Part shown: positions 8,841-17,008 of the stretch, piece after piece | Layout: every line of letters starts with the position of its first letter | How positions within the stretch are numbered: the first letter of the stretch is position 1 | DNA from: an uncultured Halomicronema sp. | GTDB lineage: Bacteria; Cyanobacteriota; Cyanobacteriia; Phormidesmidales; Phormidesmidaceae | Length of the DNA stretch: 36,707 nucleotides | Direction: 5' to 3' | Assembly (NCBI GenBank): GCA_937899725.1 | Contig: CALCCA010000084.1 | Location: 1 to 36,707, forward strand | Made by a program: the position numbers and the translations under genes | Notes under the pieces: model-generated | The model's input: the letters and a program-made list of their open reading frames with translations, nothing else | What the model was told of the DNA's origin: nothing | The model's database searches: none

Positions 8841-9130
8841 GTTTGAGCAGTCAAGGTGATTTCCCGCCAAACTTGTCCCGACCGTACCGGCATATTTTTT
8901 CTCGACAATCGCCTCAGTGAGCAAACGCCCCCATCTGCACTTGACGTGACAGTTGATGAGCTGGCTGAGTGAGGCCAGCGAGAGAGCGGCTTGACATCCG
9001 TGAATCTTCAGATTGTTGTGCCACCTGCTATGACAGCTTGGGTAGTGTCTTGGGGGCGCGATCGCCTGGAAACCGGCACGATAGAACGGTATTCGTAGTC
9101 AGGTTTGTTGAAGTGTCTGAAAATCGCGTT

Positions 9131-9274
9131 ATGAACCAGCAAAAGCACTGCCCCGAATGTGGGGAAACGAAACTTAAGCGCATCCAGGTGCGGGGCATTA
9201 AGAAATGCAGCAGCTGTGGCACGTTTGTCGATCTTCGCCAGGGCACTTGGTGGCGCAAACTATTGTCTGCCTGA
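9131..9274 (+). CDS. Small zinc-ribbon protein (47 aa)
   Basis: The product from the ATG at 9131 has two Cys pairs, CPEC (residues 6-9) and CSSC (28-31), separated by a basic stretch (KLKRIQVRGIKK). This is the layout of a zinc ribbon. It ends GTWWRKLLSA. A longer frame back to 8969 is open but reads as non-protein-like sequence, so the short form is preferred although no clear ribosome site precedes it. The 290 bp upstream (8841-9130) holds nothing else I can identify. A strong terminator follows at 9343. Function unknown. Confidence 0.6.
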   Translation: MNQQKHCPECGETKLKRIQVRGIKKCSSCGTFVDLRQGTWWRKLLSA

Positions 9275-9342
9275 GGATCGCGATCGCCGGTGATTGCCAA
9301 CTTGATTAGAGATACACATTACAAGGTTTGTAGAGATGAATG

Positions 9343-9370
9343 GCTATCTGTTTCGGCAGATAGCTTTTTT
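9343..9370 (+). terminator. Rho-independent terminator after the zinc-ribbon gene
   Basis: GCTATCTG (9343-9350) and CAGATAGC (9357-9364) form a perfect 8-bp stem with loop TTTCGG, followed directly by six T. It lies 69 bp after the stop at 9274 and separates this gene from the CBS gene. Confidence 0.85.
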
Positions 9371-9544
9371 AATGCTCTCGTTTTAAGGTCAAAAGATTGA
9401 ACGATTGACTCAGGCTGGAAAACTAAAAATAACCCGCAGAAATGGCGGTTGTGGGTGTTCTCTCGCCAGGATGTGGACGAAAATCAAGGAGGCTGCTCTG
9501 ATTTTTGTGAGTGGCCGCTGGAAATCTACGAAGGAATACCGGGT

Positions 9545-9946
9545 ATGCTCACGATCACCGATATTATGACCACCACCGTGCAAGTGATTGATCGCCTGGC
9601 CACCGTCGCGGATGCGATTGTGCAAATGCAGACCCATGGCGTGCGATCACTGATTGTGGATCGGCCTTCGCCAGAGATGCCCTACGGCGTTTTGACTGAA
9701 CGCGACGTGGTTTACAAAGTCTTTGCCCGCAACTTGGAACCGGCGCGGGTGATTGTGCAAGACATCATGCGCCAGCCCTGTATCGCGGTTGAGCCGCATA
9801 TGACCTTAAGAGAAGCGGCCTTGCTGATGTCTGATGCGGGCATTCAGCGGGCACCGGTCATCAAAGATGGCGAACTGCTGGGTATTGTGTCGGTGACGGA
9901 TCTAGTGATGAAAGGCTATGTGGCTAGCACGGTATTGCCGAGCTGA
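9545..9946 (+). CDS. Tandem CBS-domain protein
   Basis: A 133-residue protein made only of two CBS motifs, which pair into one adenosyl-nucleotide-binding Bateman module. The first runs from about 5 to 60 (IMTTTVQVIDRLATVADAIVQMQTHGVRSLIV) and the second from about 72 to 130 (IMRQPCIAVEPHMTLREAALLMSDAGIQRAPVI...GIVSVTDLV). Stand-alone CBS pairs often act as energy sensors that bind other proteins; the partner here is unknown. I chose the ATG at 9545, with AAGGA nine bases upstream, and not an earlier GTG at 9449 that would add 32 unlike residues. Confidence 0.88.
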   Translation: MLTITDIMTTTVQVIDRLATVADAIVQMQTHGVRSLIVDRPSPEMPYGVLTERDVVYKVFARNLEPARVIVQDIMRQPCIAVEPHMTLREAALLMSDAGIQRAPVIKDGELLGIVSVTDLVMKGYVASTVLPS

Positions 9947-10038
9947 GCGATCGCCGGCGGCCACCACACTCATACGCCAGCCTGACGGTTTATCACAACT
10001 CTGGCCCTTTCGGTCTCTAGCCTCCTTATGCTGAAGGC

Positions 10039-11265
10039 ATGAACGTTGGCGGTTGTGAAGAGGGCAGTATCGCAGTGCAGCGGGTAATTAGACCACTACA
10101 AAAAATCTGGCAGCGATTTACCGTCAGTGAAGCGCAAATTGCGGGTCACCTGGAGGCCATTCGGGCACAACTGCCGACGACGGAAGTGATTTTGATCGGC
10201 AAGCCCCAGGCCGGTAAAAGTTCGATCGTGCGCGCCATGACCGGCCAGCCCGCAGACATTGTCGGGCAAGGGTTCAAGCCCCATACCCGCAGCACTCAGC
10301 AATACCCGTATCCCGCTGCGGATCTGCCGCTGCTCATCTTTACCGACACGGTGGGATTGGGCGATGTCGAGCGCCAGACCCAAGAGATTGTGGAAGATCT
10401 GACCCAAACGCTCCAGGCCGACGCCGGGCGATCGCGCCTCTTTGTGCTGACGGTGAAGATTACGGACTTTGCCAACGACAGTCTGCGTCAGGTGATCTCA
10501 GAGCTCAAGCAAGCGTTTCCCCAGATTCCCTGCATTCTGGCGCTGACCTGCTTGCACGAACTCTACGCTACCCCCACGGATGACCATCCTGACTATCCGC
10601 CCCAGCTAGCGGCCATTACCCGCGCTGCTGAAACCACTGAAGCGAATTTTGGGGCGCTGTGCGATCGCAGTCTGCTGCTCGATTTCACGCTCGAAGAAGA
10701 CGGCTACGAGCCGACATTCTACGGCTTAGAGGCCCTACGGGAGGCGCTGGACGACCTGTTGCCCCAAGCCCAAGCTCAGGCCATTCACCAGCTGTTGGAG
10801 ACTGATGAACGTGGCAAAGCGATCGGCGATTTGTATCGCCGGGTGGCCCGCCATTACATCAGTGCCTTTGCCGTTATGGCGGGTATTGCTGCCGCTGTAC
10901 CGCTGCCCTTTGCCACCATGCCGGTCTTGACCAGTCTGCAGGTGTCAATGGTGGTGGCGTTGGGGCGAGTTTATAACCAAAAGCTGACCTTTGGCCAAGC
11001 CCTCGGGGTGATGGGCACGCTAGCGGGGGGCTTTTTCGCCCAGGCGATTGGCCGCGAATTGGTGAAGTTTATTCCCGGTATTGGCAGTGTGGTGGCGACC
11101 TCTTGGGCTGTCGCCTACACCTGGGCTTTGGGCGAAGGCGCTTGCGTCTATTTTGGCGATTTGATGACGGGCAAGGTGCCCGATCCCGAGGCCATTCAAG
11201 ATCTGATGGGCGCCGCCTTTAAACAAGCCCAGCAAGATTGGCGCGAGGCCCAGACCGATGACTAA
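10039..11265 (+). CDS. GTPase with C-terminal DUF697-type membrane domain
   Basis: A 408-residue protein. The G domain has a P-loop GKPQAGKSS (about 54-62), a threonine segment (KPHTRSTQQY) as candidate switch I, and G3 DTVGLGD (103-109). The G4 position reads ALTCLHELY and not N/TKxD, so base specificity may be altered. After about residue 270 a hydrophobic domain of two or three helices (AVMAGIAAAVPLPFATMPVLTSLQVSMVVALG ... GVMGTLAGGFFAQAIG ... IPGIGSVVATSWAVAYTWALGEG) matches the DUF697 pattern. This makes it a likely membrane-associated GTPase. A second, larger GTPase follows 245 bp downstream on the same strand. The exact cellular role is unknown. Confidence 0.82.
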   Translation: MNVGGCEEGSIAVQRVIRPLQKIWQRFTVSEAQIAGHLEAIRAQLPTTEVILIGKPQAGKSSIVRAMTGQPADIVGQGFKPHTRSTQQYPYPAADLPLLIFTDTVGLGDVERQTQEIVEDLTQTLQADAGRSRLFVLTVKITDFANDSLRQVISELKQAFPQIPCILALTCLHELYATPTDDHPDYPPQLAAITRAAETTEANFGALCDRSLLLDFTLEEDGYEPTFYGLEALREALDDLLPQAQAQAIHQLLETDERGKAIGDLYRRVARHYISAFAVMAGIAAAVPLPFATMPVLTSLQVSMVVALGRVYNQKLTFGQALGVMGTLAGGFFAQAIGRELVKFIPGIGSVVATSWAVAYTWALGEGACVYFGDLMTGKVPDPEAIQDLMGAAFKQAQQDWREAQTDD

Positions 11266-11510
11266 TATCCGCTCTCCTCACAAGTGCTATGAAGATTTGA
11301 GATGGCGAGCTCAAGAGAAGCGGCTGGCGAGGGGCGTATCCCAGATTGGTTCATCCATCCACGCGTTTAGGACGGCATCTTGCCCGCGAGCAGGACGCAA
11401 GAATAAAAGTAGGATGCACTTGAGGGAGCGTAATGACTATCGTCGTAATCGGCAGAAGTGGTATAGCGTGTGCCGCGAATTAATCGCTGAATGAAGAGGA
11501 CTGCCGCCTG

Positions 11511-13484
11511 ATGTTGAAGCTTAAACGTTGGCAATGGACGGTGTTGGCCCTGCCGCCCCTAACGCTGCTCATCGGCCTCTTGATTCTCTCGGGTCTGCAG
11601 CTGCAGCAGTGGGGCCTGAGTTGGGTCTGGGCGCTGGTGGCGATCGCCGCCGTCGGCTGGCGTTGGGGCTTTAGCCAGTGGACCAAATCGAACCCTGTGG
11701 CCCTGGAGCAAAAGCTGTCAGACGTGCGATCGCAGCTGCAAGACACGCTGGCTGAAACGGCACAAGTAGTGCCCCCCGAGCAGGTAGAAACGGTGCTGCG
11801 GCAAACCCTTGAAGCCGCTCAGGCCGATCCGCCCATTTGGGAAGACTGGGCCAGCTTTGCCCAGCGCTGCCAGACGTTGATTCGCGAGATTGCTCACCTC
11901 TATCACCCCGAGGTGAAATATCCCCTGCTCAATATTTATGTGCCCCAGGCTTACGGCTTGATTCGGGGCACGGTAGATGACCTGGATCGCTACATGCGCG
12001 TGGCGGCTCCGGCGTTGAACCAGGTCAGCGTCGCTCAGGTTTACCAAACCTACGAAACCTATCAGGCGCTAGAGAGGCCTCTGCGGCGGTTAGGGACGGT
12101 GCTGGATCTGAGTCGCTGGCTCTGGAATCCGATTGGGGCGGTGATCCGAGAAGTGGGACGGCCCCTCGGGAACCAGGCTAATCAGCAACTGGTGGCCAAT
12201 TTTGATCAGACTTTGCGAGAAACGGCGCTCACGATTTTGTGTAAGCAGGCGATCGCCCTCTATGGCGGCATCACCGCGCTCGATTTTGCCCAGGCCGCCC
12301 CTGACTCCGCCCAAAGTCAAAGTCTGCGCGCGCTGATGGAAGCGGCTGACTCACCCCAGGCGATCGCTGCAGAGCCGATTAATCTGCTGCTGGTGGGGCG
12401 CACGGGTGCGGGTAAAAGTAGCCTGATCAATACTCTGTTTCAGCAAGATCGGGCCGAGGTCGATGTACTGCCCAGCACCGATCAGATTGCCAGCTATCGG
12501 TGGGAAACTGCTACGGAAGAGGCCCTGGTGCTGTGGGACAGTCCGGGTTATGAGCAGGTCGACCGCACAGACTGGCGGCAACAGGTGTTGGCCCAGGCGG
12601 CCCAAGCGGATGTGCTGCTGCTAGTGAACCCGGCGCTCGATCCAGCCCTCGAAGCCGACATTGCTTTCCTCAAAGATCTGGCGCGTGAAGGTCAGGAGAT
12701 TCCCACGTTGCTGGTCGTGACTCAGGTCGATCGCCTGCGCCCCGTGCGCGAATGGGCGCCCCCTTACAACTGGCAGCAGGGCGATCGTCCCAAAGAGCGC
12801 AACATTCGCGCTGCTGTGGATTATCGCCAAGAGCAGATGGGGGACTGGATTCAGCAAATTTTGCCACTGGTGACCCAGTCAGATGCCGATGACCGCAATG
12901 CCTGGGGCAGCGATGCTCTGGCCACCCAACTGGTTGAGGCGATCGCGCCCGCCAAATCCCAGCGGTTGGCCCAGTTTCTCCGCAGTCGCGAAGCCCGCAT
13001 CACCGCAGCTTTACGCCTGATCGAGCGGTATGCCCTACAAATGAGCAGCAGTCAGGGCATTGTGGCGCTGGTCAAAACGCCGCTATTTACCTTTTTATCG
13101 GCGCGTTTCACTGGCACGCCAGAACTGGGCACCTTGCTGGCGCAATCGCTGCCCGCCGAACAAGTGCCGGTGATTGCCAGCAAAATGATGCTGACCTATG
13201 AGCTGGCGGCGTTGCTTAACGAGCAGGGTACCCTCTTTCGACCCGGCGAAATTCTTAAGCTGTGGCCCATTCTGGTGCAAAACAGCGATCGCGCCCCGGC
13301 TCAAAACGCTTGGGCCTGGGGGCAAGCGCTGGTGGAATACTGGACGAAAGATCTCTCGGTCAATGCACTCAAATCTCGCTTTGCTGACTATCTGGAGGAG
13401 TCGCAGGCGATGCCTGCCGCCCTTCAAGCGGCGACTGAAGATGCCTCTATTTCCAGTAAAGGCTTAGATGAAGCCTTACCTTAA
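11511..13484 (+). CDS. Large membrane-anchored GTPase of unknown role
   Basis: A 657-residue protein. Two hydrophobic helices at about 9-28 and 34-52 (WTVLALPPLTLLIGLLILSG; WGLSWVWALVAIAAVGW) likely form a hairpin in the membrane. A helical region of some 230 residues precedes the G domain. G1 is GRTGAGKSS (296-304), G3 DSPG (343-346) and G4 TQVD (404-407), so the GTPase set is complete. The C-terminal 170 residues are helical, with a hydrophobic stretch (GIVALVKTPLFTFLSARFTG). Order and size recall dynamin-like or Era/HSR1-type membrane GTPases, but I cannot place it in a named family. The ATG at 11511 is preceded by GAAGAGGA. The 245-bp gap before it contains no credible gene. Confidence 0.8.
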   Translation: MLKLKRWQWTVLALPPLTLLIGLLILSGLQLQQWGLSWVWALVAIAAVGWRWGFSQWTKSNPVALEQKLSDVRSQLQDTLAETAQVVPPEQVETVLRQTLEAAQADPPIWEDWASFAQRCQTLIREIAHLYHPEVKYPLLNIYVPQAYGLIRGTVDDLDRYMRVAAPALNQVSVAQVYQTYETYQALERPLRRLGTVLDLSRWLWNPIGAVIREVGRPLGNQANQQLVANFDQTLRETALTILCKQAIALYGGITALDFAQAAPDSAQSQSLRALMEAADSPQAIAAEPINLLLVGRTGAGKSSLINTLFQQDRAEVDVLPSTDQIASYRWETATEEALVLWDSPGYEQVDRTDWRQQVLAQAAQADVLLLVNPALDPALEADIAFLKDLAREGQEIPTLLVVTQVDRLRPVREWAPPYNWQQGDRPKERNIRAAVDYRQEQMGDWIQQILPLVTQSDADDRNAWGSDALATQLVEAIAPAKSQRLAQFLRSREARITAALRLIERYALQMSSSQGIVALVKTPLFTFLSARFTGTPELGTLLAQSLPAEQVPVIASKMMLTYELAALLNEQGTLFRPGEILKLWPILVQNSDRAPAQNAWAWGQALVEYWTKDLSVNALKSRFADYLEESQAMPAALQAATEDASISSKGLDEALP

Positions 13485-13494
13485 ATCGCAGCAG

Positions 13495-13515
13495 CTTTCA
13501 CTTCTGAAGTGAAAG
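13495..13515. other. 21-bp palindrome just after the large GTPase gene
   Basis: CTTTCACTTC (13495-13504) and GAAGTGAAAG (13506-13515) are perfect inverted arms around a single T, ten bases after the stop codon. Such a tight centre cannot form a stable short-loop hairpin without opening a few pairs, so a dimeric protein-binding site is as likely as a transcription-stop element. No T-run follows. Confidence 0.45.
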
Positions 13516-13693
13516 TGATCGGCCCACCCCCTACGACAGATACAAAACGCCACGATTCAACACGGTAATTGTTGCTAGCGCGATCAAACGTTAAAGCTTT
13601 TCAAGAAGGGTTTACTCGTTCTCGTGGCGCAGGTTCATTTTTTTATACTGAACGGGTATTGCAAAACCGTGCCAATGCCTGGAGGGCAGAGCC

Positions 13694-13894
13694 ATGAGCC
13701 ATACTTACGAAGCTTTCGTAGACATCAAAGAATACGCCAGCAGCCAAGGTCTTTCCCCGTTAATTTATACAGAGCGTTACGAAGTCAATGCCTTGTCTCC
13801 TCAAGAGGCGGACGAAGTAGCCCTGTCTAAAGCTACGGGCATTCACCCCAAAGCGACAGAATTTGATATCCGAGTCACCCGCCTGCTCAAATAG
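13694..13894 (+). CDS. Small conserved cyanobacterial protein (66 aa)
   Basis: A soluble protein (MSHTYEAFVDIKEYASSQGLSPLIYTERYEVNALSPQEADEVALSKATGIHPKATEFDIRVTRLLK; split here: residues 1-33 form two short strands, 34-46 an acidic helix, 55-64 a last strand). It is preceded by GGAGGG at 13681, a strong ribosome site that fixes the start. The length, composition and start are those of a real gene, and I recall similar small cyanobacterial proteins, but no function. The 209 bp upstream contains only the palindrome at 13495 and an AT-richer likely promoter near 13570-13660. Confidence 0.65.
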   Translation: MSHTYEAFVDIKEYASSQGLSPLIYTERYEVNALSPQEADEVALSKATGIHPKATEFDIRVTRLLK

Positions 13895-13971
13895 TTGATG
13901 CCTAGCTTCACGGGCTTCCCGCTGAAAACCAGAGCCCTTAATCGAGTAGAGAGCCGTCATTAAACGATGGT

Positions 13972-14050
13972 GTAGGGTACATTGCGGTATTAGGCCAACG
14001 CACCAGTAGATGGGCTCTGGTGCGTCATCGCTTGGCGTGACGCACCCTAC
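13972..14050. repeat. Fold-back dispersed repeat with GTAGGGT ends
   Basis: Outer arms GTAGGGT (13972-13978) / ACCCTAC (14044-14050) and inner arms ACGCACCA (13998-14005) / TGGTGCGT (14018-14025), with GCCAA/TTGGC between, let the 79 bp fold into one long hairpin. Segments like GTAGGGTGCGT are, from memory, common dispersed repeats in cyanobacteria. It has no ORF and looks like a miniature element. Confidence 0.6.
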
Positions 14051-14121
14051 GATTATGAAGGCTACCTACTTAGAACTTATTTTCGGCGAGTACATCAGCC
14101 GCTAGGGATGTGAACACTACT

Positions 14122-14175
14122 GTCCCAATGGCTGAGCCGGGTGCATGACCATTTGCCCGGCTCAGCCATTGGGAC
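14122..14175. other. 20-bp perfect inverted repeat between convergent genes
   Basis: The arm GTCCCAATGGCTGAGCCGGG (14122-14141) is matched exactly in reverse complement at 14156-14175 around a 14-nt loop. It lies between the 66-aa gene (plus) and the GIY-YIG gene (minus), seven bases past the latter's stop codon. It could stop or stabilise transcripts from either side, although no T-run follows on either strand. It may also be another miniature element. Confidence 0.6.
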
Positions 14176-14182
14176 GTGGGGG

Positions 14183-14455
14183 TTAGGCTTGCTCAGCATT
14201 CCTCTTTTCAGCATCTCTGAGGAAGAGTTTGCGGCCCCGCAGGGTGGATTCGGCATGGATCTGCTCCGCTGTGTGAAACGTGAAGCGGCGATCGCCCCGA
14301 TGCTTCACCCATTCTTGCTGGATGGCCGGGTCGGGAAATTTGCCCTGTTCGAGTTGGCTCATCATCTTGGGCCAACGCGTCTTCAAATGCCTGACCTCGC
14401 CAACATAGAGCTGTATGTTGCCAAAATTGGCGACGGCGTAGATTCCAGAGGCCAT
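14183..14455 (-). CDS. Mini GIY-YIG-like protein (90 aa)
   Basis: The N terminus reads SGIYAVANFGNIQLYVGEVRHLKTRWPKMM, matching the two strands and spacing of the GIY-YIG fold (GIY near residues 4-6 and YVGE near 17-20 in place of YIG). The rest is helical (QQEWVKHRGDRRFTFHTAEQI). Full GIY-YIG nucleases also need an arginine and a later glutamate; R27 (KTRW) and E48 are possible counterparts but are not certain. No DNA-binding domain is attached. It may be a small nuclease or a non-catalytic relative. The ATG at 14455 was chosen over overlapping frames because only this frame shows the motif. Confidence 0.65.
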   Translation of the reverse strand: MASGIYAVANFGNIQLYVGEVRHLKTRWPKMMSQLEQGKFPDPAIQQEWVKHRGDRRFTFHTAEQIHAESTLRGRKLFLRDAEKRNAEQA

Positions 14456-14566
14456 AACCTCGACTCATCGCTAAATTTTTCATAAGCATGCCCTAGGACG
14501 GCTAATAATGCCACTCTTGAAACCAGCGCAAAAATTTTACCTGGTCGAGAACACGACAAGGAGTGG

Positions 14567-16681
14567 CTATGAGCCGATGTTTTTGGCATTTGTAAAAGAA
14601 TATTGATGCGGGGCGGGCAGCTGACGCGATAAAACGGCGGCGATCGCGGTGCCCCCAAAAACGGCACTGGCGGGCAGCAGGGGGAGCCAACCCTCAGCCA
14701 TAAACATGGCGGCTGGGAGTCCCACTAAGACCAAGCTGCCGCCGACTAGCCCCAGGCTAAACACCCACCGCCGCTTGACTGTTCCTCCCAAAACAGTGCC
14801 GCCTATGGCCCAGAGACCGATCCAAACCAGTTCGCCGACTTCCGGTAAGGCCCAGCGAAGCGGACGTTCATCTAGGGCGGCGGTGATAATCTGGCTGGTC
14901 GCTTGGGCGTGTAACATTACCCCCGGCATCAAAAAATCGGCTTCCGCCCCCGCGCTGTAGGGCGTGAGAAAGAGATCTTTAGCAGAGGCGGCGGTCGTGC
15001 CAATCAGCACAATGCGATCGCGCACCATCGCTGCATTAACGTCACCCGCCAGGACGGCACTTAAGCTCAGCTGTGGCACAGCGGCATCAGCGGCCCGATA
15101 CTGCAGCATGAGCTGATAGCCCGCCGTATCGGCGCGGTGGTAACCGCCAAATTGGGGAGCGAGCGGTGTGAACGTCGTGCCGTTAAGGGTGAGGTGATCG
15201 CCTCGCGCTTCGCTGGCCAAGGGCAGAATGCCTTCGGGCTCAAGATAGGCCAGCGCTAACCGCAGGGCTAACGACTGTAGCACTTCCGTCTCGGGGCGTT
15301 CATCTGCTGAGGCCATTAGCAGGCTGCGTCGCACGACGCCATCGTCATCCACCGGAAAGTCGTTGAAGCCGACCCGTTCTGGCGGCAGGCCCGGGGGAGC
15401 GGGAATCGCCTCGGCCGAGCGATCGTCAAGCTGCCGGATGGTGATGATGTTGTCTGCCGCTAGCGTTTTCAGCAGCGCTGCTTGTCCTTCCCCTTGAGGA
15501 ATATCGCGATAGAGGTCGATCCCAATCACGCGGGGATTGTGGGCCTGCAGCGTTTGAATCGCTTGACTCAAGATGGCGTCGCTGGGGGTACTTTGTTGCA
15601 GGGCCTTGAGGTCGGCTTCGGTGATTTCGACCACGAGCAGGCGATCGTCCTGGGGCAGAGCGGGCTGCCACTGGGTCCACCGGTCATAAATCATCAGCTC
15701 TAACGGCGCCCAGCCTCCCAACTGACGAATCACGAGCACTGCCGCTGTTACCAGTAGGGGGCCAAATGCCCGGCTAAACCGGCGGCGAACGGCTGGTTTA
15801 GCCGGCGGTAGCAGCGTTTTGAGCTGAGTTTCCGGCAGGTCGGGTGGGAGCGGGGCGGCCAGGGTGTCGAGTTGGGCCAAATCGGCGAGGGCCGCTGCCG
15901 CCGAGGGATAGCGCTGGTAGACCGAGGCTTCGGTGAGTCGCTGCAAAAACTGCCTTAACCCTGGACTCACTGTCGGGGCGGCAGACTCCCAGAGCAGTTC
16001 GCCGGTATCACGATTTTCGGGCAGTTCGGTCGGCGATCGCCCGGTGAGGCCGCGAATTACCGTCATGCCTAAGGAGTACAGGTCGCTGCTGTAGCGGGGC
16101 CGACCAGCCATTTGCTCTGGTGCCGCATAGCCTTGGGTGCCAATGCTGACCGTCAGCTGCTCGCTACCAGCGGTATAAAACTCAGTGGTGATGGCCTTAA
16201 CCGCCCCAAAGTCGATCAGCATAAAGCGGCCATCGGCATGGCGGCGCATCAGGTTGCTGGGCTTGATGTCACGATGCACGACTTCTTGCTCATGGATGAA
16301 CGCCAGAATCGGCAGGATATCTTCGAGCAACGCAATGATTTCTGCCTCGGTATACCGGGGATGCTGTTTGAATAGAGTGCTCAGCGAATTGCCGTCGATG
16401 AATTCTTGAACGAGATAAAACTCTCCCTCTGACTCAAAGGCATCTAACAGGCTGGGAATGCGATCATGGGTGCCCAAGCGCTGCAGCGCCGCAGCTTCTG
16501 ATTCAAACAGACGACGAGCAGTGGTCAAAAATTCGGGTTCTGCTTTAACCGGTGTCAAATGCTTGATCACACAGTGCACGGAGTCCTGTTGGCAATCTAC
16601 CGCCAAGTAGGTTTTGGCAAAGCCGCCTTGCCCCAAAGGTTTCAGCAGCTTGTACCGCGATCGCAACAGTTTTTCTATCAT
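14567..16681 (-). CDS. Serine/threonine protein kinase with CHASE2 sensor domain
   Basis: A 704-residue membrane kinase. The cytoplasmic N-terminal Hanks-type domain (about 10-270) has the glycine loop GQGGFAKTY, lysine K40 in CVIKHL, HRDIKPSN (136-143), DFGAVK (157-162) and APEQ, so it should be active. A transmembrane helix (FGPLLVTAAVLVIRQL, about 305-320) leads to a large CHASE2 region (about 325-620; LELMIYDRWTQW ... VVEITEADL ... NPRVIGIDLYRD), expected outside the membrane. Two or three helices near the C terminus return the chain. This kinase-first CHASE2 layout is known in cyanobacteria. The ligand is unknown. ATG at 16681 chosen; a TTG at 16711 adds ten residues and sits in a GGGGCAA/TTGCCCC hairpin. 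Confidence 0.92.
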   Translation of the reverse strand: MIEKLLRSRYKLLKPLGQGGFAKTYLAVDCQQDSVHCVIKHLTPVKAEPEFLTTARRLFESEAAALQRLGTHDRIPSLLDAFESEGEFYLVQEFIDGNSLSTLFKQHPRYTEAEIIALLEDILPILAFIHEQEVVHRDIKPSNLMRRHADGRFMLIDFGAVKAITTEFYTAGSEQLTVSIGTQGYAAPEQMAGRPRYSSDLYSLGMTVIRGLTGRSPTELPENRDTGELLWESAAPTVSPGLRQFLQRLTEASVYQRYPSAAAALADLAQLDTLAAPLPPDLPETQLKTLLPPAKPAVRRRFSRAFGPLLVTAAVLVIRQLGGWAPLELMIYDRWTQWQPALPQDDRLLVVEITEADLKALQQSTPSDAILSQAIQTLQAHNPRVIGIDLYRDIPQGEGQAALLKTLAADNIITIRQLDDRSAEAIPAPPGLPPERVGFNDFPVDDDGVVRRSLLMASADERPETEVLQSLALRLALAYLEPEGILPLASEARGDHLTLNGTTFTPLAPQFGGYHRADTAGYQLMLQYRAADAAVPQLSLSAVLAGDVNAAMVRDRIVLIGTTAASAKDLFLTPYSAGAEADFLMPGVMLHAQATSQIITAALDERPLRWALPEVGELVWIGLWAIGGTVLGGTVKRRWVFSLGLVGGSLVLVGLPAAMFMAEGWLPLLPASAVFGGTAIAAVLSRQLPAPHQYSFTNAKNIGS

Positions 16682-17008
16682 GAACCCACGCTTACCAACG
16701 ATGCGGGGCAAACTTGCCCCCTTCGAGCCCGTTTACGAACCGGGCAGCCGTGGCCACGGTCATAGTGGATGCCAAAGCCTTTTCTAACGTAGACGGCCAC
16801 GGTTGATTTATCCTAACTGGCGATTTCCTCTATTCTCTATCCCAGGGGCACGCCGCCGGATCAGTAGATGTTTTATCCTAATAAAGACTGATGAAGCGTG
16901 CTCTGTTTATCTATTGCCCAATGGCGAGACCGATCGCGTCTTCGATCTTCAATTTTGCTCCGGTAGAAAAACTGGTCTGGTTTCTGCCTACACCGATATT
17001 GACAACGC
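16682..17008. promoter_or_regulatory. Divergent upstream region of the kinase and TerC genes
   Basis: The 327-bp gap must hold both promoters. A GGGGCAA/TTGCCCC inverted repeat (16705-16720) lies 24 bases before the kinase ATG, and a CCGTGG/CCACGG palindrome lies near 16749-16760. The part nearer the TerC gene (16800-17000) reads open in some frames, but I find no ribosome site or protein-like sequence there. Confidence 0.35.

Noticed and set aside
11258-11494. 78-codon ORF between the two GTPase genes, overlapping the first stop codon
   Set aside because: Although ATGACTAA overlap suggests coupling, the product is a random-looking basic sequence and the frame is not supported by codon use.
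16803-17008. Possible yybP-ykoY manganese riboswitch upstream of the TerC gene
   Set aside because: TerC-family genes can carry this riboswitch, but I could not find its conserved core in the sequence. A covariance-model search would settle it.
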